Part shown: positions 26,596-38,673 of the stretch, one piece after another
Layout of the letters: each line of letters begins with the position of its first letter
Numbering within the stretch: position 1 is the stretch's first letter
Source of the DNA: Tyto alba
Lineage: Eukaryota > Chordata > Aves > Strigiformes > Tytonidae
Direction: 5' to 3'
NCBI RefSeq assembly: GCF_018691265.1
Contig: NW_024881272.1
Span: 26,153,323 to 26,217,322, forward strand
Length of the DNA: 64,000 nt
Translations under genes and position numbers: made by a program
Notes under the pieces: generated by a model
What the model was told of the DNA's origin: nothing
The model's input: the letters and a program-made list of their open reading frames with translations, nothing else
The model's database searches: none

Positions 26596-27689
26596 ACATT
26601 TCCGACACCACAGGAGCATCCATTGGAACCTCATCACCAACTGGAACCTTTTGTCTTGCTCTTTTCTAGTTATTAATTACTTGCAGATGCTCCTGCAACA
26701 ACATTCCTGTGGGAGACTATCGACGTCAGCATGGATTCCTTGCCGCAGTGTTACCAGAATAAGAAAAAAAGCTGTCCTAAAGTTCTGGAGAAGGCCTGAT
26801 TAATCCCTCAAAAGCAAGAACATTTACTTGTGTAGCAAACCTGGAAATCTGGGCTAGCAATATGTCTTTGAGAAGTGGCTGCAGCAATGACAAACATTCA
26901 TCTTGAAAACAGAGGTTAGGCTCACTGAACTCAGTGCCTGAGCTGGGATCTGTAGACTAAACTGGAAATTAACCTGGAAAGTGGATTAGTTCACTCAGCC
27001 ACCAAGGCAAAACTGAATTGCTTCACCTAATTTCTGATTTCACCTCTATGGAAAAATCTTTACTTCTCAAACCAGTGGTATGTCCAAGACATGAACCAGT
27101 CAGAACCTCGTCAACTCTGACTGGGATATCTCTGTGATCTCTTGGCTGGAGAGTACACGCCAAAGGTCAGATTGACTGAAACATTGTCAGTTTGGTGGGA
27201 GATGTGGGGGACTCAGACAATCAAGGCTAGAGATGGACTTATCCTGCCGGGACTGGAATGAACTCTAACATGCACAGTCAATGGTCAATGCCATGGGGCT
27301 CAGCAGTACCTTGTCTCCAGGTGTCTAGCTTGAGATAACTTTGTGCATATGTGTTTTGGCCACTGGCAAATGTGAGATGATTTAGCTTAGCTTAAACCTC
27401 CTTCTGGGTGCATTAAGTTAAACCAAATTACCTCATGTTTGCTATGGGCTAGGAACACACACAGGCAGTTGCTGTAGTGGTTCACATAATGTAAGATCAG
27501 TTGTACTGGGTAATGCCAAAGGTGTGTCTAACATGGTACTCTGCCATTGATGGTGGTCAACAGGGTGCACCAAAGAAAAACTACAACAACAGGGCAGGCA
27601 TCTGGTGACGTTTTTCCAGCATTACTCTTTTAATGTTCAGCATTTTAAGGTTCAAAGACACATCAGACAAAGGTGGTGTTTTGTATTTA

Positions 27690-28045
27690 AGGAGGGTTTT
27701 TTTAAGGTCACTTTTTGAACCCACACACATTTCATAGCATCTCAAGCAGGGAGTTCCTTAGCTTCACAAGGTTCTGGGGGAAGGGGCATTTGCTTTCATT
27801 TGTTCCCAGTCTGCTAATTGCTGTTTCTTCTCTGTTTCTCATGCCTTGTGCTAGAAAAGAGAGTAAAGAACTCATCTGTACTCACTGTGGCCACGGTCCC
27901 ACTGATGTCTACCACAATACCTCTCAGTCATCTCTTCTAATTTGAGAAGTCGTTCTTTACTGAATTATGCCCCATGAAGCAGCCATTCAAGATCTTGGAT
28001 CATTTTTGTCATGTTGCTGGTCCAAATGTGGATATCTGTAAGGTC
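27690..28045 (-). mobile_element. Ancient CR1 LINE relic (minus strand)
   Basis: Read against old sauropsid CR1 consensus in reverse-complement orientation, the order is preserved. GGGAGTTCCTTAGCTTCACA lies near 27,747. The GTGCTAGAAAAGAGAGTAAAG block follows near 27,850, then ACCTCTCAGTCATCTCTTCT (the usual ACCTCTATCATATCCCCTCT). After that come CTAATTTGAGAAGTCGTTCT, GAAGCAGCCATTCAAGATC and GGATCATTTTTGTCATGTTG. Divergence is high and there is no coding capacity. Boundaries are approximate. Confidence 0.75.
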
Positions 28046-28839
28046 CATTTGAGTTGGCTTTTTATTCGGGTCGCTTTTCACTTATAACTTTGAAGAACAA
28101 ATCACATGAAAAACTAAACCGGTAGATATCAAAGACCAGCAGAATCTGCTTAGTTTCATACTGATATCCTCTCCATCACTTCCTTAGCTCATGAGTCAGG
28201 GCACCATCAGTAATTTTCCTCATTACTGGCACCCTCTGTTCCTTTCCCCTGTATTTGAGCCTTGGGAATTAAAGATAGGGTGACAAAATATGGTATTAAA
28301 AAGTTCTCTACAAGGTTAATGGAGGAAATAGTATTGTTTGTTCTTTTAAAAAAGGTGGTTGGATTTTGCCTTTTATCAGAGATTATCTATGTTGATTTGC
28401 TTAAAGGCTTTGGATTATTTGGCTCTTGAAGCTTTCAGGGTGGGGTAAGGAAGATGTTCAATATGTATGTACCATGTTGTTAAGACACATTGAGCAGTAA
28501 CCCGACACCCAATCTCTGTGTGGCCTTTCTGTTTTACATGCTACGGACAAGTACATTACTGTTTTAACAGTCAACTTCCTGTGAAATGAAAAGCTGGATT
28601 TTTATTGATTTTACGCTGTTTCAAATCCACCTACTCTCAGCTGCATGGTGTTCACTTGGAAAGCATCTGACGGGATGTTCCTGGAAAAACCTCACTTTGC
28701 GGAACAATACAATGCTTCTTTGTTTGTCGTCTTCTTGCTGAGGCCAGTCAGCCCTATTGAATGAACCTCAGATGTTTTGATTTGTTCTTTGGTGAAAGTT
28801 TATATGACTTAAGCTGTCTTTTTACCCTTCCCGCCTTCC

Positions 28840-29230
28840 CCTTTAGATTTCTTCTAAAGAACAAAGCCAGTTGAATTAAATTGCTCTGTATTGGGATTTC
28901 AAACATTAATGAATGTTGTTTCAAAGTGTTATCTCATTTGGGACCTGAAATGACTAAGGACCACCGTTCTTGTGCCAATAGAAGAGTCTCTGTAGCTTTG
29001 GGATTGTTTGCTATTTCTTTTAACAGATCGGCACTTTGAAAGGGTCATTTGTTTCCATACATTTCTTATTATGAAAACAAAAATAATGAACAGTTAGAAC
29101 GCCAACATAAAGCAGCTGTATTATACATGCAGGGACATGCAATGTGTAGTCTAGCTATTGAAATAGTAGACTGGGGATTATTAAAAAAGAACCCTTACTA
29201 CTATTTTTGAGACCTACAGGCATTGAAACT
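28840..29230. promoter_or_regulatory. Candidate conserved noncoding element
   Basis: A stretch of even composition has many short TF-like cores (ACATTAATGAATGTTG, GAAAACAAAAATAATGAAC, GCAGCTGTATTATACATGC) and no match to any repeat or open frame. The symmetric block CATTAATG lies near 28,904. The enhancer-like reading is inference from composition and motif density only. Confidence 0.2.
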
Positions 29231-32200
29231 GTTTGTTTAATTTAGGTAAGAAGCCAAATTCTTCTCAGTGCAGTGCCTCCACTTCCCTGGAATCACAGAG
29301 ATGAAGATGGCCTTCTGACATGGGTGTATTAAAGATCTTAATTTAAATAATGTGTCCCCAGATAACAACCTTGGACTGAGCCTTTCAGGCTTCCTCTGAA
29401 ATCACAACAGAAAGGCTGTGTGTAAAAGCAGATGTTTGCAGCGTATGTATTTCCAGTGGAGTTCAGTGGCAACAAAAATTACGTTAAAAAAGGAATTTTT
29501 TTTTTTTTAAATAGAAGCTGTTGAGTAGCATTCATGGTAATGGGTGACAATGATCAAGTCAGGTTCTTTATTGATAATAATCCCTGGTTCCTGTGTCATT
29601 GAGAACAGTTTCTATAGGTACAAATGAGCTTGTATAAAGGAAGCCAGTATAATACATCAGGGCTGGGTGGGAGGTTACTTCATTTAACTTCCGCCTTCCT
29701 TTCTTTGAGTTCCTATTAAGCTAAATAATGGCAGTCTACAAAATGAAGGAGTGATTGAAGTGTGCCTGCAAACCAATTATATCATTCTGGACATGGTCTC
29801 TAGGACTCTTTGTATATGTACGTGTATGTGTGTCTTGTCTCTTGGCTGAGACTGTGACTCTCTTGAAACTGCTGTTTTATGGACATTGTGAGAGCCTTTG
29901 GTTTTCAGAATTGTTGCTTTTATTCTTCCCCCCTCCTTAGCCGCTGGTTGTATTTTGTGTCACAAAAGGTTTTGTGAAGGGCTGTGCTCCAAGTATGGAG
30001 TTTAGAACCAGAACTTGCATTTTGGTCCTCCAGGAAAATCCCTGTTAGCTCTGTCTAAAAAGGGGGGAAAAAAAGAAAAAGAAAAGATGAAAAAAACCTT
30101 TTTGATGAATGTGCATAAAACAGATTTTACATTAATTGCCTCTCTGGGAATGTCATCAGAGTAAGGAATATCTGGGGTCAGGTCTGGGAGGAAAAACATT
30201 AAAAGATACTTCACACCAAAGCCAAATATTGATTTCCTGCATGAGAAAAGGTAGGTTGGTGGGACCCACCATATCAGGTCATGACTCATTTAGTCCTTTC
30301 TTTGATTGAGACCAATAATAGAGGTAAAGTTCAAAAATCCATAGCATATAATTTTGAAACAAGATGTCAGAGAACAAAATTTCTTGCTTATATACATTAG
30401 ATATTGCTTTACAGAAGACTGAAGGATTCTATTTTTTGTGTTTTGTGCCTTTGCTACATCATGGAGGAGTTTCTTATAATTTCCATCAAAATGTAATCCT
30501 TTTTCATATCCAGTGGGACTCTTGGACCTGGTGATGTCATGGGAGAAGTCCCATGTGTTAGTGGAGTAAGGAGTCAAGAAATAAAGTATATTGCAGACTT
30601 GCATGCTAATCAGCTGCCCTTCTTTTAAGGTGTGATGGAAAAAAATAAATGCAAAATCAGTGTTTCTTTTCCTTGTTTCATGAAGTCCCTCTCTGTTGGT
30701 GTAGGTGAGAAGTTTAGGCTGCCTGTGCGAGTTTGAGATGGGTGAAGCTAGGGGAGATCAGACCCCCCACCAAATGACGTAAACTCTCTTAACCAGTCTG
30801 TATGTCATTGTGATGAGGTTTAGATGAAAAATAGTATCTCTGGCCCTCCATGAAACATGACATAATCACAGGTTTATGCCCTAGTAAACCATTTTAAACC
30901 ATCTAAATGCATTTTGTATAACAGGTTGAGACCAACAGGGCTGTGTAGATCATTAGAGGTATAGCACAATAGGACAAAACTGGGAATAAACTATCCAAAC
31001 CATCATGACACCCATGATCAAATGTGATCAAAACCAAAAATCAGATGAGACTCCACAGCATAGAACTGGGCTTATTACTTGCTTTACACTATCATCAATG
31101 ACAGTCTTGCACAAAATCCCAAGATTATATTTGCATGTTGCTTCTTATGAGAAAAACACTTAGAAGTGTTTGCTAAGGATTAGCAGGTGATTAATAGATG
31201 TTTTAAAAAAATATTATAAATTGTTATGGAAGCCAACAGATTGTATAGAATCATGGCTTAGAGCTACCTTTTACTAAGGGTTTTGTAATGGTCTGTACCT
31301 CACAGTGCTCATGTTCACCACCATGTTACTACATCTATTAGTAATCTCTTGGCTCCTTTTAAAAAGCTTGTAAGTGTAACCTTTGCAGGAAGTGAGATAG
31401 ACATGTCTGTGTATCTGTCTGTTTTATGATGGTAATGTTGCTGTAGCTGTGATGATATAAAAATATATTAGAGTTAAAACCACCTTGTTGTATTTTATAG
31501 TATTATATTATGGGAGTATTGAGATGGTAGCTGAGATGAAGTAGGAGCTTGCATTTAAGCCTCTGTTTCTGTTCATTTAAAACTAGAGTTGAAAATGGTC
31601 TTTAGAGGCCAAATTTCTCTCTAATATATATACATATATTTAGCATCTAAGATGATTCTATGCCCAGACTTTCCTTTGGGCACACAGAAGGATAGGTACG
31701 TTTTTGGTAGTCTTGTCATTTGGGAGAATTCTAGAGGCAGAGGTAACTTTAGGACACTGAACATACACTGATTCAAAGCAATTGCTGTTAGAGTCCCTAG
31801 GCTCTGTCAGTCTGCTGGACTGAGATGCACAGATCTCAATTCCTTTCTTACAGTCCTTCCCCATTATAGGTTATTTTCCCTTTGTATGTATAAAGATGCA
31901 CTTTATGTAGTCTATCTTCAGTTTCTTTAATTAATGCCAAAGCATTTTGTACTCATCAGCTGATCTGAACTTGGAAACACCATAAGAGAATAGAGGATTC
32001 CCATTATCAAAAAAAAAAAAAAAGTATATTTCCTTTTTCATTTAACTCTAGAACTTTATAGTTAGTAATAACAGCTTTCAACAAACTGTTCATGTGTATG
32101 CATGCAAGAAAGCATGTGCTAAAACTTACTCAGGAACTTATGCCCATGGAAGAGTTGCCAGAAATTTCCCCAGTAACGGCCTTGATTTGATTGCCTCCAA

Positions 32201-32436
32201 CTTTCCTTAACTTACTCTTTTCAGCATGAAGTTTTTTCCACATTGATTAGAATAGTCCTCCAAGAAAATCATACCCAAATGACACAATAATTTTGAGACA
32301 GAAGGGAAGATGCAGCTCCAAGGGACATTACTGCTCCCTAGGGAGCACTCCAAACTGTTCCATGCTTGTGAGAAGGTGGGAAGGATTTTGCTGTATCTGC
32401 AAGAGACCATATGGATTTGGCCAGGAAAAAGTAACT

Positions 32437-32493
32437 GAAAAGAAACAAAATAAAAATAAAAAATAAAAATAAAAATTAAAAAAAAAAAAAAAA
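32437..32493. repeat. (AAAAT)n / poly-A low-complexity tract
   Basis: An A-rich tract of irregular AAAAT units ends in about 15 uninterrupted A (32,479-32,493). The family of its source could not be recognised. Confidence 0.85.
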
Positions 32494-33589
32494 TCAATGT
32501 TTGCATGAGCTTGGTAGAAATTGATAAATGGGGAAGGCTGCTTGCACTGTGTGCCTCCATTTATGAAAATCAGTCCCCAAAGGAGACCATGAATATCCTC
32601 TGGGCAGACCGAGTGTCCAAGGTGGACCTTTTCCATGGGTACTCTATGTTTGGGCTTAGGGACTGAGACCAGAGGGTCCCCCATGGGTGTTGGTATCCCC
32701 ACACCAGTCTGAGAAGGAAGTGTAAAAGGAGGCAGCCAGCCTTGTGTAGGAAGAGCTGAGAACCAGAGGCAAGGAGGTGAAGGGAGGTCAGTGTAAGTGG
32801 TCCGTTTTTCTGAGCATCCACAGCCAGCTGCTCGGAGAAACACTGGTGGGCATTTAGTTCCTGCAGCACCCAGGATTAATTGATTGGTTTACAAATTGTT
32901 TTAAACTGTCTAAACTTACTGAAAAATTGTAGTTACAGTAATGTACTTTTGCTCTTGGGACAGTTTAACAGGTGATGAAGAAATTATAGTATTTCCATGT
33001 TTACACCTGGATGGTTGTTTTCACAACATTCTGCAGCTTGTTGCTCAGCAATTCATGTGTGCTGAGGCATCTTCAGTCTCATCTTCCCTGTGGCCCTGTA
33101 CCTACCTTGCTTTCTTCCCTGATGCCATATGACCTTGTTCCCAGGTCACCCCATGTTTCTGCACCTCATGTGACATATGTTGAAGCTAAAACATTATCTC
33201 TGTGCAGTGATATTCTAAGGTTTTCTGAAGTGCAATCTGAGTGTGTGAAAAGTAGGTTTGCAGTCCCTCTTTGATACAGGGTTCAGGAAGCACATTGTAA
33301 AGGAGGGTTGAGCCAAGCATCAACTCTAGAAGATTGTAAAGATATATTGAATAATACTGTATCCAACAAACACCATCCATCCTCATCAGTGACCAAAGCA
33401 GAGGTGGTGTGAAAAAAAACAAATAGAGGGTGGTACATTTAAAGGCTCTTGCCTATCATAGCCAAGAAACTCTGCAAAAGTTACACAGACATTCTAAATT
33501 CTGGCATTTCCTCACTTCGGATCATTTGACCTGTGCAGGTTTAATGTTCTCTCTCTGTAAGCTATTTTTTGACTGCGATAGGTGCTTAT

Positions 33590-34130
33590 ATTCTTGATTG
33601 ATGCATAACGCATAAAAATTTCCATGCTGGTATCTGTATTTATATACAGAGATAGCTGTTGCTATGGTTATGTGGTGTCCTGAAAATACTCAGTGTTTCT
33701 TTTCCTATTTACGTTTCAAACAGGGCTCGGTCAAGTAAAGTAAATAACTTGCCTTAATTTAAGTTTTATGTTTGCTGTAAAACTTGTTAGAAAAAAAAAA
33801 AAAAAAAAAAAGAAAGAAACATTAAGCATTTCACAGTAGAAACACAAAAATTTTACATTACCAGGCAAGTCAACTTTGGCATTTTTCCTTTCAGTCAGTT
33901 TGTTTTTCTAATATAAAACTAATATGACATAATGTATAATCTAATTTGGAAATTACAATTTACTTGGAAGGATTATGCTGCCAGCCAATACCAACAAAGA
34001 AAGAAATTATTCGAGAATGTTTCTTTCCTTCTTAACGTGGTCGATAATTTATTTTTCCTTCAGACGATTACTTTTTTCTTTACGACATTTCCTGCTGGTG
34101 TGATTTGCATTAGGATTAAATAATATGTTC
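33590..34130. promoter_or_regulatory. Candidate conserved noncoding element
   Basis: An AT-rich stretch without repeat match contains CpG-bearing motifs in otherwise AT-rich sequence (GCATAACGCATAAAAA near 33,602, TTACGTTTCAAAC near 33,710, AACGTGGTCGATAATTTA near 34,035, TTTACGACATTTCC near 34,079). It is interrupted by a 21-A run at 33,791-33,811. This is a composition-based guess only. Confidence 0.2.
33791..33811. repeat. Poly-A tract (A21)
   Basis: Twenty-one consecutive A followed by GAAAGAAAC. Simple homopolymer. Confidence 0.9.
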
Positions 34131-34889
34131 CATGCTTATGCATCGAAGAAAGTGAATTTTTCCTCAAATTAAAAAAAAGGTGCAAATTACTATCTTGTTA
34201 TGGACTTCACTCTGCTTACTTCGAAGTGAAGAGTGTTGATCATTTTCAGATGGCTTGACAGTAATTACTTTATTTGTACTGACAGTATTTACACAAAGGG
34301 GCAATTTGAAATGGGTAGATCTGTGTCTTTTATGAATCAAGGCCACTAAGATGGCTTAGAACAGGAGAAGCTGAAAAATGGGTAATCCAACCGTGGTAAT
34401 TCTGACTAACACCAAATTATCATGTTGACTCTCGTTAACCGCATAAGTTTAAGCGTTCATCCAACATGTTGTGTTACAGGGCTGTAGGATTTGTTCAGGA
34501 GCTTCCCATTTGCAGCGGTCCGCCAGGAGCGTGTTAGTTGTGCTAAATGTTCCCGTACCTCCTGCAGATGCTGCGGAGGGAGCAGGAGGGGAGCAGGTTT
34601 GTTAGCCTTGAGCATGTAAAGGAGCATTAGGGAGAAGGGGGGTGCATAGTTGCTGGAACAAGTTTGTGTCTGGCACGGCACCTAAAAATGCAGCCTCTAG
34701 GTTAAGTGGAGAAAAATAAACACAAAGGACTCATTTTATGAAGAATTTACAGTCCTAAGCAAAATGTGGTGTGGACTAAATAAGAGTGTTCTATTAGGGA
34801 AAAAAAAAAAAAAAGTTTGTATCCGCTTCTGATTTCTCTAGTTAGATTACAAGTGAGATCCAACCATAATGTTATTAGGGCTGATTTAA

Positions 34890-35200
34890 AGGCAAGTCTG
34901 CTACTGGATTTGGATGGTATTGGAATTGGATTTGGAAAATCTGGGCTCAGTTATGGCTCTGCAACAGACTTCTTATTGCGACCCCTGGCAAGTCACTTAC
35001 CTTTGCATTCCTCAGTTTCCCACCTGTAAAAGCAGGGGTCTTTTCATTTCCCCCCATCTATTCCTCTTGCCTATTCAGTCTTGAGTTTCTTTAGGGGGTG
35101 GTTTCTTACAGTGTATTTCTTGTTTTTTTTTACAAGTGTCCAGCACAATGAGACCTTAGTCGCAGTTGGGATTGCTGCTGTAATACAGATAATATTAATG
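34890..35200 (+). mobile_element. MIR-family SINE, long copy with tail (sauropsid type)
   Basis: This is the most complete MIR-like copy in the window. In order it shows a TCTGGGCTCAGTTATGGCTC core start, CTCTGCAACAGACTTC, CTGGCAAGTCACTTACC near 34,986 and CCTCAGTTTCCCACCTGTAA near 35,010. The downstream tail typical of sauropsid copies follows: CTTGCCTATTCAGTCTTGAG (35,067-35,086), a TTTCTTACAGTGTATTTCTTG block, TCCAGCACAATGAGACC and CTGTAATACAGATAATATTA ending near 35,200. It derives from a tRNA/CORE-SINE and has no coding capacity. Being about 310 bp long, it keeps both core and 3' tail, unlike the other relics here. Confidence 0.8.
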
Positions 35201-37599
35201 TTGACAGCTGTTGTTGTATCTGTGTAATGTAGTAGCATAAAGCAATAAAGCTTCCTCCCCTCCTGTTATTTAAAACTTAGAGAACAGTTTTGTTGACTCT
35301 TCTTCCTATTTGTTCTTTAATAATGTTAGCTCAAAGCTATTTTCTGCAAGATTGATCGAGTACTCAGGATAGTAAACCAGGACTTTGAATGAAATCAGGG
35401 CAGTGCCATCCTGCTGTAAAGGTCTACCTTGTGTCATAGTTCCTTATCTTGAAACCTTGAAGATATACTGATATAGTATGTTGTCTACAGAGTAGGTAAT
35501 TGGGATCATCATTTTAAACAGCTTGTTTGATTTTCTAAAATGTTTTTTCCTGCTGTAAGTAATTCTGTTCTTCTGAAGTTGAAAATTAAACTGTGAATTT
35601 TTAGTTTGTTTTCCTTAAGCAAGTACACAGTCTGTCCATTTGTCCTCATTGCCACTGACTGTTAGATTGGATAGAAAAGATGACACAGAGCTGGAGGTCT
35701 TAAAAAGACTAACTGCTTACCAGATTAATGAAAATCTGAAACTGGGTGAAGGAAAGAGACTCTGTTAACCTCCACTTGAAGATCTTCATCTTGAGCTTAG
35801 CCTGAGTGTTAGACACTGGAGAATTTAAACCACAACCCCCCCAGGACACCAGGTTTCATAAACTCTGCCACTCATGAAACTTCCTAACATGGAAGGTTGT
35901 GCTGTAAGCGCAACAAGACCTGGTGTATCTTCCCAAGAAAAAAAATGCTTTTGACTGTATTGAAGGTGCCTTCTTTGTGTAACCCAACCCAGGTGTCCTC
36001 TCCCTCTGCTCCTCTGTCTTGGGGGGGCTGCAGGCAGGTGTAGGGTACAGGTACCACTAAGACGTGGCTGTGCCAGCCACCATACAAACCTGCCCCTTCC
36101 CCAAAGGACCTGGTGTATAAATAGGTGCAGGAACCCCAAACCATCTTGGAATAACTTGAATTCCAGCCACAATAAACACAGAAACAAGCTTTTGTTTGGA
36201 TGTAAATAATATCATCCTTCTACCACAGTTGCTGGTGCCAAGTTAGTGCCAAAGTCCAGGTACAGTCGTCAGTTTATATGGTAGCAGCGGACATCAAAGT
36301 TCAGGGGCAGGCTTTAAGGATCTGCATGTTGTTGCTGCTGTTTCCAGGCTTAATTTCCAGACTCAGACAGAAAACAACATGGATGTAAGGGAAGTGATCT
36401 CACTTTTATTGAGTGAGTTTGGCCTTGAGGATTGTCCACTGCATGGCTTCGTCTAAAAGCTGATCTCTGAGAGATTCAGGAAGGCTTAATGAAGCTGTGC
36501 AATGTGTCTGGAAAATAAGTATGGACGCGCTGAAACACCCTCCAGTATATCCCACCATAAAAGATACATATCAGGTTCCTTGTGTGGCATTTGAGGACTA
36601 TAAACATGTTGCCATGATTTGCCATGTTTCCTGAGGTTTTACAGAAAAAGTGGCTTTTTTAGGGGACTGCCATATTGAGACTGACAATTTGATGTAAACC
36701 ATGGCCCAGCATCCAATGTTCTGTTTAATGCAATTCTGTGTTTGTCAGCTGTAACCAATTATGCTTTTCATTGTGTTAAATGACACCAATATGGCTCCCT
36801 TCTACCAAGTTGTTGCTGATATCACTTATACGCCTTCCATGGCCGAGCCCTGTTGGAAGCTATGTCATGTATAAACTGCTGCTTCTCTCCCTGACTGCTG
36901 GAAAAATGTGAGATACCCAGATCAGTGATGAATTCAGAATGCGAGGAAGTCTTTCATGGGGCTTGGGGAATGGGATCTTGAGGAAAGCACTGAGACCTGG
37001 AGCTGAGTAGAAATGTGATAATCATCTATAGCTAAAAATGGCATCTGAGATGCTTCTGGAGGATTGTGTTGGTCTCCTGTATACTGGATCTGCTTCTCCC
37101 TTCAACCCATACATACAAAGGCTGTGAAAATTGTGATCCTCATGGTCCCTAGTGTGGTCCTGCACAGTTTCATGTCAAAGTCTATGACCTGAAAGGACCC
37201 TGGAGGGGCAAGGACATGTATGCCTGTGGACAGAGTTTTCTAGCAGAAAGTACTCCTATGGAATGGGTTCCTTCTTCACATGCAGGGCTGTTTTCTTGCT
37301 GCCCTTTCCGCCAAAAAAGGAGCTGCTTCTACTATGAGGAAAATGCAATAGTTGGTTTGGTTCATTTTAAATGGCTGCTTGTTTGTGAAGCTGTCAGTCA
37401 GAAAACTGGTGGCTGGGTCTGTGCAGGTCCATGTTTTCCAGAGAAGTAGGTCATGGCAGCTGTATGTCTTCAACACATTAGCTCCCATTGCCCTTTGTCT
37501 GGAGTCAGGCAGCTTCTCTGGAGGTGGTGGGAGGATCTCCAGGCGTGAAGGCAACTGAGGCCTGGGCGTACCTCCATGGAGCATTTCAGGACTTTGATC
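35201..37599. other. Noncoding region
   Basis: About 2.4 kb with no recognised gene or repeat. A GC-richer patch near 35,830-36,180 gives a minus-strand frame of 120 codons with no recognisable domain. A short C/G-rich block (G7 near 36,019) and mixed sequence make up the rest. Confidence 0.55.
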
Positions 37600-38110
37600 T
37601 CACTACATAGAAGTAGCCACCCTAAGGGTCTGCCTAATCCAGGATCTTGTCTCTGACTGAGGCTGCAAATAGGTACAAACAGAAGAGGAAATGTGCAGGA
37701 CAAGCATGTAGGATATTTCCAAGGACCTCCTGAACAAGAGGTGGTTTAATATTTTTTAACAACCCTCAGTGGCTTTTTTTGTTTTGTTTGTTTGTTTTTT
37801 TCTTTTTTTGGTCTTGAACTTGTGCAGTTCTCCCTTTAGCCTGTATTATCTGTTAACTATACATCCTGTGACGGAGTCTAACAGTTTAACTCCAGATTGC
37901 GTTAGAACCATCCAAGCTATTCCCTTGTGTTTGCTTTGAACCTGTTGCAGGCTAGTTTCATTTGATGTTCTCGCTCTAGCAACCCCAATTCTGGTGTTGG
38001 AAGAGATCTTGAACACCTGCTCTTGCCCAACCACAGAATTTTGTACAACCAAATCATATTACCTATCATGCATCTCTTTTCCAGCCAGAGGCCTGCTTAA
38101 CTATTTCTTA
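37600..38110 (-). mobile_element. Ancient CR1 LINE relic (minus strand)
   Basis: In reverse-complement orientation the order of old CR1 segments is kept. GGGTCTGCCTAATCCAGGAT, CTTGTCTCTGACTGAGGCTG and AGGTACAAACAGAAGAGG (37,626-37,690) come first. An eroded middle contains a T-rich insert at 37,773-37,810. GTTTGCTTTGAACCTGTTGC, CTAGTTTCATTTGATGTTCT and GGTGTTGGAAGAGATCTTGAACACCTG-type blocks (37,928-38,020) then precede CATGCATCTCTTTTCCAGCC (38,069-38,088). It is 5' truncated, with no reverse-transcriptase frame. Ends are approximate. Confidence 0.8.
37773..37810. repeat. T-rich (GTTT)n low-complexity tract
   Basis: An irregular GTTT/poly-T stretch inside the eroded CR1 relic. It probably expanded there after insertion. 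Confidence 0.8.
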
Positions 38111-38424
38111 TATTAAGACCACCAGCTATTTTACTCTCCTCTTCTTGATCCTTGGACAAAACGGGCAGCAGGACCCCAGATCAAGTCCCTGAGGCTCAGA
38201 AGCTTTGCACGAAGCAGCTGGAACTACTTCACCCAGACAAAGGCTGGATCAAGCAGCCACGGTAGACACTAGATTAAATTGCAACTGGGAGCTGTGATTA
38301 CTCCTCTTTTAGGAGATCTAGTTGCAGATCCCCATTTGTTCATAGTCTGCTCACAAATTTTATGAGGCAGTGGGTTTCAGGATTAGGGCCCAGGGATGCT
38401 GCATCTGGAAAACTGAAGTTTCAG

Positions 38425-38673
38425 CTTTAAACTGAAAGAAGGTAGATTTAGATTAGATATAAGGAAATTCTTCCCTGTGAGGGTGGTGAGGCGCTGGCCC
38501 AGGGTGCCCAGAGCAGCTGTGGCTGCCCCCTCCCTGGAAGGGTTCAAGGCCAGGTTGGACGGGGCTGGGAGCAACCTGGTATAGTGGAAGGTGTCCCTGC
38601 CTGTGGCAGAGGGGCTGGAACTAGATGATCTTTAAGGTCCCTTCCAACCCAAACCATTCTGTGATTTTATGAA
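38425..38673 (+). mobile_element. CR1 LINE 3' end (avian)
   Basis: A clear CR1 3' end on the plus strand. The blocks are TTAGATTAGATATAAGGAAA, TTCTTCCCTGTGAGGGTGGT (38,469-38,488), GGTGCCCAGAGCAGCTGTGG, TCCCTGGAAGGGTTCAAGGC, AGGTTGGACGGGGCTGGGAG, AACCTGGTATAGTGGAAGGT, GGAACTAGATGATCTTTAAG and GTCCCTTCCAACCCAAACCA. It ends in CATTCTGTGATTTTATGAAA, the characteristic tail. Low divergence indicates a younger insertion than the two ancient relics. It is 5' truncated and noncoding. It is the best evidence that the genome is avian. Confidence 0.95.

Larger units (their letters stand above)
19801..27689. other. Noncoding region
   Basis: About 7.9 kb with no supportable gene. It holds a T23 run at 20,879-20,901, a CNE-like stretch near 20,080-20,330 and an ancient amniote repeat at 21,936-22,017. 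It also has a short perfect hairpin at 26,573-26,595. The remainder is mixed AT-rich sequence without a recognised repeat. Confidence 0.6.
28046..34889. other. Noncoding AT-rich region
   Basis: About 6.8 kb, AT-rich, without a supportable gene. It contains CNE-like stretches at 28,840-29,230 and 33,590-34,130 and A-rich tracts at 32,009-32,023, 32,437-32,493, 33,791-33,811 and 34,800-34,814. No CR1 or MIR body was recognised here. Short frames over the A-rich tracts are compositional. Confidence 0.6.

Noticed and set aside
34205..34235. Palindrome ACTTCGAAGT (34,218-34,227) with weak outer pairing
   Set aside because: Only the 10-bp core is perfect and has no loop, and outer pairing is broken. 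It is of a length expected by chance in 64 kb.
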